Below, in pieces: positions 20,265 to 32,814 of a DNA stretch of 64,000 nucleotides (the first letter of the stretch is position 1; every line of letters begins with the position of its first letter). Below the pieces are notes generated by a model that saw only the letters and a program-made list of their open reading frames with translations, ran no database searches and was not told the origin of the DNA. The position numbers were made by a program, and so were the translations under genes. Source of the stretch: Diospyros lotus (taxonomy: Eukaryota; Streptophyta; Magnoliopsida; Ericales; Ebenaceae); the NCBI RefSeq assembly GCF_014633365.1, contig NC_068346.1, positions 19,737,030-19,801,029 of the forward strand. The letters are read 5' to 3'.

Positions 20265-20870
20265 GATAATGAACCAACTCAACAAGCCATTCACATTATT
20301 TCGGGAGGGGAAACCCTGGCTGGAGACACGTCGGCCTCCCGAAAGGCATACGCCCATCAAGCCTATCAGGTTAATTCGGTGATGGAGGTTAGAGATGATG
20401 AGGAGCCAATTACATTCACCCCTGTTGACAGAGGTGATATAATACTCTCACGTGATGATCCAATGGTTATTTTAGCAGTCGTTGCGAAACACCCCATCAG
20501 TAGAATGCTAGTGGATAGCAGCAATTCTATTAACCTGATTTACTAGAACTATTTTGAGCAAATGCATATATCTCATAACCGATTAAGAAAAGTATCCTCA
20601 CCCTTATACAGCTTCACTGGGGAAGCAATCCCGATGGCCGTGTCTATTCAGTTACCCATCACACTGGATGTAGACCCCCAATGCGTGACTTGACAGGCAA
20701 ACTTTATGGTGGTTAAAGCCCCTTCAGCAACATACAACATGATTTTGGGCCGCCCACTACTCAATGATATAAGGGTTGTGGTGTCCTCTTGCTACTTATT
20801 GATGAAGTTCCCTACGCTTGCAGGAGTAGGACAAGTACGAGGAGATCAAAGGAAGGCATGAACCTGTTAT
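20265..20870 (+). pseudogene. Gypsy O gag end and aspartic protease
   Basis: Frame 20265-20546 opens with the gag-protease linker (IISGGETLAGDTSASRKAYA) and reaches the protease site as MLVDSSNSINLIY, where families of this type have a VDTGSS or VDSGSS core; a TAG stop follows at 20544. The frame resumes with SFTGEAIPMAVSIQLPITL, a further stop near 20692, and MILGRPLLNDIRVVVSS, the C-terminal ILGR motif of these proteases. The protease would process Gag-Pol. Changed active-site loop plus stops indicate a dead copy. Confidence 0.8.
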
Positions 20871-21888
20871 GTATCATCTACAAAAGGAAAAAGAGTGTTG
20901 AGGAAACCTTATCTATCATAGAGAAGGCCATACATAAGTCCATTGAAGAAGGAATTGCTTGCAAGCCTCAACCTGTTAAAGAATTAGAGGCAGTGTACCT
21001 GAGTGAAACTGATTTCGAGAAATTAGCATATGTTGGCTCACAACTTCCGGAACATGTAAAAGGAGAGATTATGAAATGCCTACAGGAAAACTTAGACATA
21101 TTTTCCTGGACACCAAATGACATGCCCGGGATCAGTCCAGATGTGACATGTCACCATTTGAATGTAGATCTCCAGTTCAGGTCGATCAGGTAGAAGAAGT
21201 GGAACATTTCCCCCGATAGGCTACAAGCATTGGAAGAGGAGATCGACAAACTGCTAAGGGCGGGCTTCATTCGAGAAGTGTTGTATCTAGAATGTTTGGC
21301 CAATGTTCTCATGGTCCCGAAGCCCAACGAAAAATGGTGTGCGTGTGTGGACTTTACCAATCTTAACAAGGCATGTCCCAAAGATTCTTACCCACCACCT
21401 CGGATTAACTGTCTGGTAGATGAAATGTTTGGGTATCAATTCCTGAGCTTTTTGGATGCTTTCTAAGGGTATCACCAAATAATGATGTATCCTCCAAACC
21501 AGGAGAAAAAATCATTTATCACCGAGAAGGGGACGTATTGTTACCAAGTCATGCCCTTTGGGCTCAAGAATGCCAGGGCCACTTATCAACGCATGGCGAA
21601 TAAAGTCTTTAAGGAGTTGCTGGGTGACATAATGGAAGCATATGTTAACGACATGATTGTGAAAAGTTAAGAGAATGAATCACATGTAAAAAAGCTGGCG
21701 CAAGTACTCGAAGTTTTTAAACAATACAAAATGTAGCTAAACCCAATAAAGTGTGCCTTTGGAGTGCAGTCCAAAAAAATCTTGGGGTACATGATCACAC
21801 AAAGGGGTATAGAAGAGAACCCCAAAAATTCAAGCGATATTGGATATGGAACCACCGACATCAATCAAGGACGTTCAGCTATTGATGG
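20871..21888 (+). pseudogene. Gypsy O reverse transcriptase, N-terminal part
   Basis: LFSWTPNDMPGISPDV-type wording (actual DIFSWTPNDMPGI, about 21098-21135) marks the linker before RT in Tat-like Pol. RT proper follows: EEEIDKLLRAGFIREV, then VPKPNEKWCACVDFTNLNKA (about 21315-21374) and FITEKGTYCYQVMPFGLKNA (about 21514-21573). The catalytic box reads AYVNDMIVKS (about 21640) in place of YVDDM. Stops occur after QFRSIR (21191), at 21464 and at 21668. RT continues at 23904 after solo LTR E1. Confidence 0.9.
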
Positions 21889-23903
21889 TGTAATGCCCCA
21901 CTTTTCAGAATACACAATGATGTAAAATATAAGCCAACATCACCTCGGGCGTTATGGAAACCCTTGCCAATGGAAGCATTTGGATCGAACCTGAAAGCTT
22001 AATGAAAGCTAAATAAAGGGGTTTCCACTAGATTCCTTTATATGAATAGAAAACACATACACCTTTCAACAAACCCAAAAGACACAAGTCACTACTTGTA
22101 GTTATAACTACAACACATGCCCAAGCTAGCGAATAAACCCTCATCTTGGCAACTTCCCCATACAACATTTGAAGTGCACCAATTGAGATATTACACCCAC
22201 ACAACCATTAGTACAACTGTAGGACACCCACACATTTAATACAAGCTCGATCATCCTAGCTGCTATTACAATACATCACTTGAATTACATAATGAAATAA
22301 AACCCAAAGCTAGCTGCAAAGCCCAAAGCGAGACAAACACCACCCTTTTGCCCTTGCTCGAACTAGAACCTGGAACACCTGGCACTTCTGAGAAACCTAG
22401 GACGTTGAAAGTCCCAGGGGTATGAAACACCCGAGTTAGATAATAACATCTAAGTGAGGGACTCGGAAAATGAGAGTACATACGTGTAAATGCATAACGC
22501 CATTATGAAATCCACCCCTATGGTAGTAATGCCAAGGTGTTGCAATCACCCCCGCGGTCATCATAGTCGCTCCTTAGCTCACCGCAAGAGCATGAGTTCT
22601 TCCATAATGGCCCAACAACTAGCCACAGTCACCAACACAAACATGATATATGACAAAGCAGAAGGAATATGCATAGCCAAGGGAAAATATGATATGTAAG
22701 CCACGAAGGCATGATATGCAATCCATCATCCACACACAAGAACAAATGCTCAAAGTGTCACAAAACATGCAGGAATCACTCACCTTGATCGGTTACCTTA
22801 GGAAGCACAGTTTACAACTAGCAGAATGGGTTTTCTCATAATTTTTCTTATTGCTTGGCACGAACTTCCAGAAAGACCCAAAAATTCTGTCAAGGCTTAT
22901 TCTCCCTCGACTTTCTCCCTTCTTTTTGACAGCATTTTCTCTCTCAAACTCCCTTCCTTTTCCTCCTTACTTGGTGCCCAAAATGAATAACCCCAAAGCC
23001 CTTATTTATAGGAAACTTCGGTGAACCAAATCGCGCCACGTGTCACGTCATCATTCAATCCATGAGCATCTAATTAAAATATGCCATGTGTCCCTAGGGA
23101 TTTGTGCCTCCACATGTTTAATTAGATTTTCAAGATTCCCCATCATTACATCCCACATGGTAAATTACATTTTCTACATTTCCCATCATTACAACTACAT
23201 CCCACATGGTTAATTGCATTTTCCACATTTCTCATCATTACACTTCAAATCCTATCTCCAAGTGGGCAATGAATGCTTGCCACATGTCCTTAAGGATAAG
23301 GTTTGGAGACTTTTGCAAACTTGCAAGCTAAGTAAGCTTTTCCTTAGCCAATCACGCAATGCCACCTCAAAGGGTCATTATGAGCCATCATGTGACCTTA
23401 TTTTATCTTCCAAGTGGCCAATGGTTAATTGACATGTGTCATTGAAGATAAGGCTTCATCATTTCTCCCATGTGCATCCAACCAAAATGCACCACTCGTC
23501 TCTTAATTGAATTTAATAGAGTTTGGAATCCAAAGCTCCATTTGATTTGAATTTGAAATCTATGATACCTTGAAGAGATATTTTTAAGGTTTCAAGAACT
23601 ACACCTTGGTCCAAACTTTTAAGATAATTTGCACTTAGACCCTTGCAACTTGGTCCCCGGGCCATTTTTAATTGTACTTTTTGATCCCTAAAAAATGAAT
23701 AAATTACACTTAGCACCCTAAGATTTTAGATAAATTACACTTTTACTTGAACTTCAGTATTTACGATTTTGCCATTGGTTCAGAAATTGAACCTTTGCCT
23801 CAAGGCTTCTATAATCCCTTGAAAGGACCTATTTCCTCAAGTATTAGAACCTAATAACCTCAGGTATTACATCATATTTAAGTTGAAAATCTGGGATGGT
23901 ACA
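21889..23903 (-). mobile_element. Solo LTR E1, TSD GATGG
   Basis: 2015 bp with a perfect TSD GATGG at 21884-21888 and 23904-23908. The plus strand runs from TGTAATGCCCCAC to GGATGGTACA. The minus strand is taken as sense because TATAAATAAG appears there (plus 23001-23010). E2 (46411-48544) and E3 (57526-59357) belong to the same family. Shared blocks include TCCACCCC near the AGCAATGCCAAGGTGTTGCAA region, CAAATCGCGCCACGTGTC, and a run of phrases of the type AATTACACTTTTAC near the plus-strand end. No gene is credible. Confidence 0.93.
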
Positions 23904-24967
23904 GATGGGACGGATGGCAACCTAAGAACATTTCCTCTATAAGTCAGCCAAGAAAGAACTCCCATTTTTATGGACACTGAGGCTAGGAAAAAGTTTGAGT
24001 GGACAAAGCAATGCTAGAAGTCATTTGAAGCATTAAATGAGTACTTGAAAGAAGTTCCCCTATTGACACGTCCAAAAACTTGAGAGACATTATATTTATA
24101 CTTGGGGATAAGCGATAAAGCAATAAGTGTGGTATTGATTAGAAAAGAGGGACAGTTGGATCGACCAATATATTACGTCAGCAAGGTGTTGCAGGTTCTA
24201 GAGACACGTTACCCCTTTGCTAAAAGGTGGCACTAGCTCTGCTAAATGCCTCCTGAAAGTTGAGGCCATACTTCCAAGCTCATTCAATCATTATACTGAC
24301 AGACCAACCATTGCAAAGTATGTTGCAGAAGCCTGAATGCTTTAGTTGCCTTACCAAATGGTCCATTGAACTAAGCGAGTATGATATATAGTTCCAGCCA
24401 TGTTAAGACATAAAGGGGCAGGCTTTGGCAGACGTTATTGTAGAATGTACACATTTCGATAAAATGAGGGAAAATAGGCAGACCAAATGGCTATTATTTG
24501 TGGATAGGGCATCCAGCTCACAGGGAAGTGGAGCTGGGATAGTACTTGTACCCCCTGAGGGAGAAACGTTAGAATATTCCCTACGATTTGCTTTCCTAAG
24601 CACCAACAATGTGGCAGAATACGAGGGATTGATTGCAGGAATGAGGTTGGCAGAAAATTGGAGATAACACAGTTGATTGTCCATAGAGACTCCCAGTTGA
24701 TTGTTCAACAGTTTCATGGGCAGTATAAACCAGAGAACAGGTGATGGCACAATACTTGGGCAAGGTAAAAGACATGGCACAGACGTTTCAGAATTTTCAG
24801 TTAGTACAAATAAATTGATCGCTCAACGGACACGCTGATGTTTTGTCCAAACTGGCGTCGACTAAAGAAACAACTGGAATGGATTGGCTAATGCCCATCT
24901 ACCACTATTTGACCAGTAGTGAACTACCCAACAATCCACAATAAGCAAGGAGACTTAGGATACGGGC
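23904..24967 (+). pseudogene. Gypsy O reverse transcriptase end and RNase H
   Basis: After the solo LTR the RT thumb and connection resume: KSFEALNEYLKEVPLLTRP and LYLGISDKAISVVLIRKEG (about 24015-24150), then YYVSKVLQ. The RNase H domain of RVT_3 type is the longest intact piece: WLLFVDRASSSQGSGAGIVL (about 24488-24547) and STNNVAEYEGLIAGMRLA (24601-24654). The first catalytic Asp is kept in FVD, the following Gly is Arg, and the Glu of AEYE is kept. The frame ends at 24667 and continues after a shift (LIVHRDSQLIVQQ) to about 24960. RNase H would remove the RNA template. Confidence 0.9.
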
Positions 24968-25984
24968 TGGAACACCCCCTCTCCTAGAACTGCCTGAGAA
25001 GAAGTGCTACAGGAAAAATAAAATAAAACTAACTGATAAACTGATATCTAATACCTTAGCTAAACATCTCAATCAACTGGAATAAAAAAAACTCTGAGTC
25101 AATACAAACTGAAAAGCATAAACTTTGACTAAGGGACAATCCCTCAACTGAAATATAAAATAGATCTAAACTAACAAAACACTATAAAACTCAACAGACT
25201 CCCAGACATTTTTTATTTTGAGCGGCTCCACGTAAACACACTATAGACCACTGCTGCTAAGCCCCACTTCTGATACTCCCCCACTAGGACCTAGAGGGGT
25301 GAAGAGTACAAGATGAGCTACAAAGCTCAGCAAGTAATAAGCTAGAAAGAATAATTGAAGCTGAATCGAAGAATATCAATACTCATAAATAACTCACTAA
25401 ACTTGTACTGTATAATCATTTTCTAGTTGCATTCATAAAAATGTAATGCACATAAACTGTAAACTAAATGGAGGTATGCAACTTTGTCTCATAGGCCCAC
25501 ATAATCTGATAAAACATACATGACTGATTTGAATCCTGTAAACACAAAAAACTGTAAGCACATACTTTGGGCAAAGCCCCTAGCACCCTAGTCGTCACCA
25601 GGCGAGCAACTCATAAACTAAGTTGTAACTGAAACTGATACTAATGGGATCCCTGCAGACTAAGCCGCCTAGCGCGCATAAAGCAATGATCATATAAATG
25701 CTAGCACACGATATGTAGTGCTCCATATAAAGTCATGCTCAATGCTCATACCAAGATGTATACACATAATCTCACGAAATAATGATGAACATGTCATAAT
25801 AAACACTAAACATGTAATCTCATCTTTAATATATTGGAATACAAAGATTCTATGAATTATGTATTATGGTATGGGCATGATTAACTTGTTATATTCTGGC
25901 GGCATAAAATTCAATATTTGGAGGTATTGAATATCTTTATTTGAATAAAAATTGAATTAAAACATCACTAAAAGTTCACTTGAA

Positions 25985-26365
25985 TTTATGAAAAAGCCAT
26001 CCAGATATTAAGGAGGATATCCAGATATGAGGAAAGACATCCGGATATGAAGAAAGCTCATTCGGATATCCTGACCCTCAAATAAGAAGCTATTAAGATA
26101 TACTGGGATATATTCAGATGGAAACTAGGACATCCAGATACAATTACGGACATCTGGATATCTCACAAGGCACTTGGATATATATATCAGGAAACATATT
26201 TGAATATAAAATTCAACTTTGGAGAGAGGCATCCGGACATGCTAGACCTATCTGGATAGAAGAAAGGGCATCCGGATATGAGCTATCTGGATGTGTGAAG
26301 AACCATCTGAATATCATACACAAGGAACTTGGAACTCATCCGGATATGGGAAGAACCATTTGGAT
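25985..26365. repeat. Field of CATCCGGATATC palindromes (field 5) in LTR L
   Basis: Exact CATCCGGATATG near 26039, 26269 and 26339, with decayed forms CATCCAGATA, CATCTGGATA, CATCTGAATA and CATTTGGATA between. Same motif class as field 2 in the related LTR M, but here the spelling is usually extended by ATATG or ATATC. Confidence 0.82.
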
Positions 26366-26590
26366 ATCTACAATTAAATTTAATGAACATGAACGCTAAC
26401 AAAGACTGAAATCTGAAACAAAACTTAATGATTCTACACCATTCTGAATAAAATCTTGGGAAAATGAATCCCAATCGATATGAAACAACTTTAAGGATGA
26501 TTCAAAGATAACATTTGATTGAATCTCTATAAAGATCATGCATATATGAGAACTTGCCTCTAAAAGAAATAAAAGGATGAATAAAACTCA

Positions 26591-26854
26591 CAATCCAAAA
26601 TGGATAAGGATTAATAGAACTTGCAATCCAAAATGGATAAGGAGTAATAGAACTTGCAATCCAAAATAGATAATGATTAATAGAACTTGCAATCCAAAAT
26701 GGATAAGGATTAATGGAACTTGCAATCCAAAATGGATAAGAATTAATAGAACTTGCAATCAAAAATAGATAAAGAGTAATAGAACTCTCAATCCAAAATG
26801 GATAAGGATTAATGGAACTTGCAATCCAAAATGGATAAGGAGTAATTGAACTTG
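26591..26854. repeat. 33-bp tandem repeat, eight copies
   Basis: Eight adjacent 33-base units starting CAATCCAAAATGGATAAGGA and ending AGAACTTG, with a few substitutions each. Because 33 is a multiple of three, a minus-strand frame stays open through most units and reads as an 11-residue repeat (IASSINPYPFW). Inside solo LTR L, so probably not a gene. Confidence 0.95.
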
Positions 26855-27633
26855 CTCATAACTTCATTGTTATACATATATATATATATATACGTCTCTG
26901 CTTACTGATACAAATTTGAAAACTACAGCAAAGAACTGGAATAATCTGAAATCAAAACTGATATGAACCTGTAATGGAAGGGATTACATGAAGAATACTT
27001 GCCTTGATAAATCTTGATCGACTCACACGATCTCAACCAGAAATCTCCTATGCAAAGCAACTTCTGCAACTCACAGACTTCTTGGCTCTCTACTCCTCAC
27101 GCGGCGTGAAGAAAACTATGGCTTATGTGCTTTTATATAGAGAAAGAAATAGCCTTAGAAGCCCATCTCCTTCTCTTTTTATATTTTGGAGTCCTTATTC
27201 TTAATTAACTTGGAATCCTCCACCTACTACAACTAGGAGACTCTCAATCCAAATCCATCTCACACATGGATTCTCACTTTCCCTTAAATACATAATCTCA
27301 CTTAATTAATAATAATACAAAAAATTATTATTAAAATTCTCAAATAATAATAAAACTCCAAAATCACCTTCATGCCCTTGCATTTAATTTTCACAAAATA
27401 AATGCCATTAAATGCTATTTAAATACTATTCTCTTAATTGAAAATTACTAGATTGGCACCTTGGCAAATTCTTTTAACTCCAAAATTAAATAGAATTAAA
27501 TGCTATTCTTTTCCTTCAAAATCTCCAAATTGCCACATTAAATAATTAATTGGCAAAATCTCTTAATCAAATACTTCAAAAATTAATTAAATAATTCTTA
27601 AATAAATATTGGGCCCTCTAATGGGTCGTTACA

Positions 27634-28278
27634 CAGGCTACAAGGTTTACCATTATAGATGGGGTATTGTATAAGCGGACTTTCACTACACCACTTCTCT
27701 AGTGTCTAGGCCCTTAAGAAGCCGAAAATAACTGGCAGAAACCCATAGTAAGGTATGTGAATAGCATTTGGGAGTAAGAGCCTTGGCAACTAAAGTCTTG
27801 CGGGAAGGTTTCTTTTTGCCCACGTTACGATCAGACGCATTAAAGAAAGTTAAATCGTGTGACAAATGCCAACGACATGCACCAATCCAATCCACCTCGA
27901 TATCTCAGTTGCAGCCTATATTCTAGCCTATACCATTTGTTCAGTGGGGTTTAGACATTTGAGGCCCATTCCCGCAAGCACCAGGGCAGAGAAATTCTTA
28001 CTGGTAGCCACTAACTACTTCACCAAATGAATTCAGGTTGAGGCATTGGCAACCATTACAGCAAGAAAAGTAGAAACAATGGTATGGGAAGACATCGTGT
28101 GCCGGTTAAGAGTACCAAGAATCATCGTTATAGACCACGAAAAGCAGTTTGACTGTGACTCATTCAAAAAATTCTGTGACAACCTAGGGATTCAACTATG
28201 ATTTGCTTCAGCGGCATACCCCTAGGCTAATGGGCAAGCCCAGGTCAGCAACCGAACCATATTGCATGGCCTAAAAAC
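27634..28278 (+). pseudogene. Gypsy O integrase, zinc and catalytic core
   Basis: TRFTIIDGVLYKRTFTTPLL leads to the HHCC zinc region (EWHLGVRALATKVL, then SCDKCQRHAP, about 27760-27885). The core follows: VQWGLDI with the first Asp, IIVIDHEKQF with the second Asp, and ANGQAQVSNRTILHGLK, where the catalytic Glu expected after NGQA is Gln (codon CAG at about 28240). A TGA lies in front of FASAAYP (28200) and a TAG in AYP*ANG. Integrase would insert the DNA copy; this one lacks its Glu. The frame is cut at 28278 by solo LTR P and continues at 32815. Confidence 0.9.
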
Positions 28279-31200
28279 TGTAATACCCTATGTTGCATGG
28301 TATTGAAAAATAAATAATTTTCAGTAATTTTGAAAGGACCTCGGGTGGTCCAAGAAGCCCGAAAGTTGATCTCGAGAAGTTAATGTTAGTGTAGGTGCTC
28401 TAGACCCAATCAGATTGGGCATGTTGTACACTGACAATTGTAATCATGTTATTATTTGAATAAGGAGTTATTCAAATTCACAAGAAGTCATTCTATTAGT
28501 TTCTTGTTATTATTGTAATAACCGAATGAAACTAGATAGAAGTCCATATGATGTATACTGTGAATAATCTATAAAGATGTGAGATGATGCATCACAGTTT
28601 ATAGACATCATTAAACGTCCCAAGTCGTAGCAATGTCAAGAATGGACATTGACAATTGCGGTAAGACTTGTATGTGCTATGTTTTTGCTATGTGATAGCA
28701 ATGGGGGTCTCACACCCATAGGCATGGGGATGCCTAGACAAGTACATAGGTGACCAATGTTGAAGAACGTGTCACTGGACATGACTCGCCATGAGAATCC
28801 ATTTTGGTTATATGTTGATGGAATTCTCATACGAGATGGGTGTAACTAATCCTTGGACCTGAGGTTGTCACGGTCATCTCATAAGAAGACCGGTATGCTT
28901 TGACATCGTTTCGATGGGCCTAGACAAAGGCTGCACGTGGGCGATCGTTGGGTATATCATGAGGCTTATGGAGATGGGTGCATAGCCAAGATGAGACTCG
29001 TCCATCCCTTGATAGAGGATGATGTATCTAAGGCGCCTTCGGTGGATATTCACTTTAAATCCATGGCCATGGTGAAAGAGATCAATAAGGAGTTATTGAT
29101 TCACTTTCTATTAAGTGAAGATATCCGGATAACCGAAGAAAGACTTATGTGATCATAATCAAGCAACACATTGCCAACTTGAGATCACATAGGATACATT
29201 GACGAGAGGATCGTATTACACGGTAACCATGCTCGTGAAAGGTTATTTGCGGATTATGAATCCTTCTGAATAATTGGGTAGGCATGACACCTTGCTAGAG
29301 GCCAATCTTGTCTTATGTGTTCGTACCGACACATTGCCAACATATTCGGAAGCCTAATGAGTCATACGCAATAGGCACGGTCCCTGGCTTAAACTAGGAG
29401 AGTGGACGTATGGTTAAGTGGGACACTTCGGCAAGAAGTTGTGCCGTCGTAGGTTCTCACGGGAAAAGAACAAATAGACGTAATGACGTCGATATGATGA
29501 GGAGTCGTCATAATGGAAAGAGTTTCCTAAAAATGGCATTTGATTAAATTAGGAAGGAGTTTCTAATTTAATGATTTTCTATTTGTTGGAGTGGCAAATA
29601 GGAAATAAAATATTTTTGGGCTTAAGTTAATATTTGGACTAAATTAGATTTGGGCCAAATATTAAATTAAATATTATATTTGGACTAAATTAGATTTGGG
29701 CCAAATATTAAAATAAATATTATATTTGGACTAAATTAGATTTGGGCCAAATATTAAATATTATATTTGGACCAAATTAGATTTGGGCCAAATATTAAAT
29801 AAAATATATTTGGGCTTGAATTAGATTTGGGCCATAATATTTTATTTAACCTATAAAAGGATTGGGCTATTTAATTATATTTCTAGTTGGAATAGAATAA
29901 GCCCACTTATGATTCTAATTAAATTAGAATTAATGGGCTAGCCCAATCCATTAGGGTTTTAGAAACCCTAGGATATTTCATTATAAATATCCTTTTATAG
30001 GTTGCCCATTATAGAGGTGATTTTTCGTGTCGTTTTTCAAGAGTTGAAAAACGCATTGCCGTTCACTCTTCCCCGTTTCTTTTGGCATCGATTTGAAACG
30101 TGGGTATTCTTTTACCGTCCATATACAAGTCGCGCAAAGGAGAAGAAGCTAGCACTCCTATTCCGCTCTCCTTGCCAACGGACGCGTGCCGCGTATCACA
30201 AGTTAGAGGCCGGACGCTTGGACGGCTCAAATCCGCGAATGACTCGATAATCTAAAGGTTAGATTTATTTATTTGTTTGTGAATGATTTGATTTCGATGT
30301 TGATCCAATCGCCGGGATCAGGGTAAGGTTCAAAATTTTTGAACTACGCTGCTTGCCCCGTAGCGATCTTGCTTTACTTACAGTTAATTAATAAAATTAC
30401 CAAATCGACGGTAGGGAATGCCTCGGGACTTGGATGTCCAATAAAGAGGGCATGAGATTGGTGAGTGTCTCAAAGTGAGGTTAATGACGCTGGAAGCAGT
30501 CCAATTGGGAATAATTTTTGGAATAAATTCTGTATAAACCCGAATGGGTGTCAGTACCGAATGATAGTGGGGGACCTCTGGGAAGCTGAGGGTACCTTAA
30601 GGGTGGTCCGGTTTGCGAGTGAGGCAACCCTAAAGTATTTTTGGATGGAATAAAGGTCCCATGCAGGTGCAAGGATGAAATCAATATTCTCAAGTAAATG
30701 TCGGTAATTAATTTTTGAGAAATCAAGATTTTGTGTGGTTTAATGATAATAATTTAAGGCCTTGGAGGGCCAAGTGTATTCAGTAAATTCTTAAGTGGAA
30801 TTAAGGAAAGTTGAAGTGAAATTGTGGAAAATTAGAAGGATAAATGTGTAATTATATATATGTATATATATACGTGTGTGTGAGCTTGGGCTTGAAGATT
30901 CCTCACGTGTTGCCTCTGAAATTTGAATGCAGAGAGCTGGGTCCAAAGACTGTGAAGCAAACAAAGAGAGATTGGGAGATCGAGTGAGAGAGCTTGGGCT
31001 AAGGCATTGAAAGAAATGGCGATCGAGAGAGGGAGCGGTGGTCGACCAAAGGTAGCAAAGGCAGTGACCGTGGCTACTCGATGAGGAAGGCCATTGCAAA
31101 GTAGCAGAAGCTCGTAGGGCTGTGCGGTGGCATCGATGGTGGACGTAGGAGGCAGTAGCAAAGGCAGACATAGCCGACTTAAGGTAGAGCAACACCAGGT

Positions 31201-32814
31201 GGACAAGGTTGATGCAGGAGCTACAGTGCGTTACTGCGCGCGAGAGGCCGACTAGGTGGCTACTTGTGGCGGTTGGCAGCTAGAAGCGACAGTGGGGCAG
31301 CAGCAGGCAGCGACGTCAGGCAGAGGCCAAGCTAGTGTACGCTCAGGAGCCACGGGGAAGAAAAAGAGCAGGGGAAGAAGAAGGCACTGGAGGAAGAAGA
31401 TGAACAGGAGAAGAGGAGAAAAAAAAGAAAAGAAAAGAAAAGAAAAAGAAGAAAAATAAAAAATAAAGAAATTCTGGAAAAAAAGGGTAAAATAGTTCAA
31501 AAATCCAAAAAAATGGGAGAAATTTTTGGAAATTAATTTGGGGGCTCGCAGAGCATGCCTGAGGCTCGAAAATGGGAATTCGAGCGCAAGGTGGCATCCC
31601 ATGAGGCATTGCCGGCGTAAGCGTTTGGCTGATTTTCTCCTCCAGATTCGCTGAGGTAAATTTATTTAATTCGTTAATATCATTATGTGGAATAGTGTGA
31701 ATTGTGAAGTGTTGGTTGGATTTAACCTAGGGTCGGAGTTGTTTGGAAATTTGTTGATAGGTGGTTTTGCGATGTTGGGGGAAATGAAGGCCTTGGTTCA
31801 ATTTATTATATTGCGGGATTTTTGTGTGTTTGCATCTAGGTTTGACCAGGAAGGCAGTGGTCCTAAAAGAGTTCGAGGTTTAGGCTAGAGTTCGTGCCGA
31901 GGCAGAGATGACGTTTCGAGCCAGGTAAGGGATGACCTCAAGTGCTAGGAGGTCTTGCTTTCATTTGTAAGTGTTTCTTATGAGTTGCATGTAGTGGTCA
32001 ACATTTGCATGATATGTGTGTCCTAGTGTACCTATGGCCATATGGAGGACTAGTGTTGTGGGAAGGGTTGGTTGATGCCTTAACCTATGGAGGTTTTGAG
32101 GGCATAAAAGACTACCCATGCTGCATTGCATTTTTGCATTACATGCTCGCTCATGCTTCATTTACTTATGCATTGGACCCTTACTGAGTCTTTATGACTC
32201 ATGAGGTTTTAACTCGTGTTGTAGATGTGCAAGGCCAGTTGCTAGCAGGGATAGTGCTGGGAGGCTGTTGTGGCAACTAGCGATGCTACTCGAGCTTGTG
32301 TATTGTATTATCTCTTGTATGTATTCATGTGGTGGTATGTATATATACCCTTGTGTGTGAATGTTAATGTTGTTGAATGCTTGATGTATCTAGTTTTTGT
32401 AATCATCATGGTGTGATGCGTGATTGTGAGATTGCTTGATGTATAAGGCTTTAGTTAGAGAAGACGAGTTTCGGGTCAGGTAAGGATCGAAAAGGTATGT
32501 TCCCATAAATCCCCAATACTCAGCAGATGTGTAATATATTATTATTATTTTGTGCCTGGGTCACCTTTGGCTTGTTTTGAGACGAGCTGAAGAAAGGTGA
32601 AGCTCACTCGGGTTTCGGGTCCCGTTTTGTTGTGCTTCCTTTTATGTTTTGGGACTGATTCCTCGAGTGGAGCGAAGGGAAGGATGAAGCCTAGTGCCCA
32701 CCTAGGGCGTTTCTTGTTGAAACATAGTCCAACCCTTCATTTGTTAGTTTGTTAAGTGAGTAATCCGGGTGATTATTCACTAGTGGCGCCCGAAAGTGGG
32801 AGCGAGTCGTCACA
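28279..32814 (+). mobile_element. Solo LTR P, TSD AAAAC, containing a Copia solo LTR
   Basis: The plus strand begins TGTAATACCCTATG and ends GCGAGTCGTCACA. A perfect TSD AAAAC lies at 28274-28278 and 32815-32819. Without the nested Copia LTR (28384-30382 plus 5-bp duplication) the LTR is about 2.5 kb. Its right end (CCCACCTAGGGC, then TGTTCACTAGTGG-like wording and GTGGGAG) matches solo LTR I at 49490-49607. It has a TA-rich possible TATA region near 30853-30875 and an A/G-rich tract at 31365-31460. Overlapping frames on the minus strand (30791-31206, 31252-31609) are low complexity and not accepted as genes. Confidence 0.9.
28384..30382 (+). mobile_element. Solo LTR C of the T1 Copia family, TSD GTTAA
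   Basis: 1999 bp, TGTTAGTGTAGG to TTTACTTACA, flanked by a perfect TSD GTTAA (28379-28383 and 30383-30387). It contains every segment lost from LTR A or LTR B and so serves as the full-length reference. Nothing of the Copia interior remains. Confidence 0.96.

Larger units (their letters stand above)
24968..27633 (-). mobile_element. Solo LTR L (2.7 kb), TSD CGGGC/CAGGC
   Basis: On the minus strand it runs from TGTAACGACCC to GGTGTTCCA. The TSD is imperfect: CGGGC at 24963-24967 and CAGGC at 27634-27638. Removing L restores the Gypsy frame from LRIRA to TRFTIIDGVLYKR. It is the inverted relative of solo LTR M. It carries the CATCCGGATATC palindrome field, a 33-bp tandem array, a TA microsatellite (about 26874-26891) and, on the minus strand, TATATAAAAGC near 27128. 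It lacks the 5S-like block of M. Confidence 0.9.

Noticed and set aside
26502..26762. Protein with 11-residue repeats (minus strand)
   Set aside because: Consequence of a 33-bp tandem repeat in an LTR; no start context or conservation supports a gene.
30791..31609. Several frames of 88 to 134 codons on the minus strand
   Set aside because: Low-complexity translation (Phe-rich over an A/G tract) within solo LTR P.
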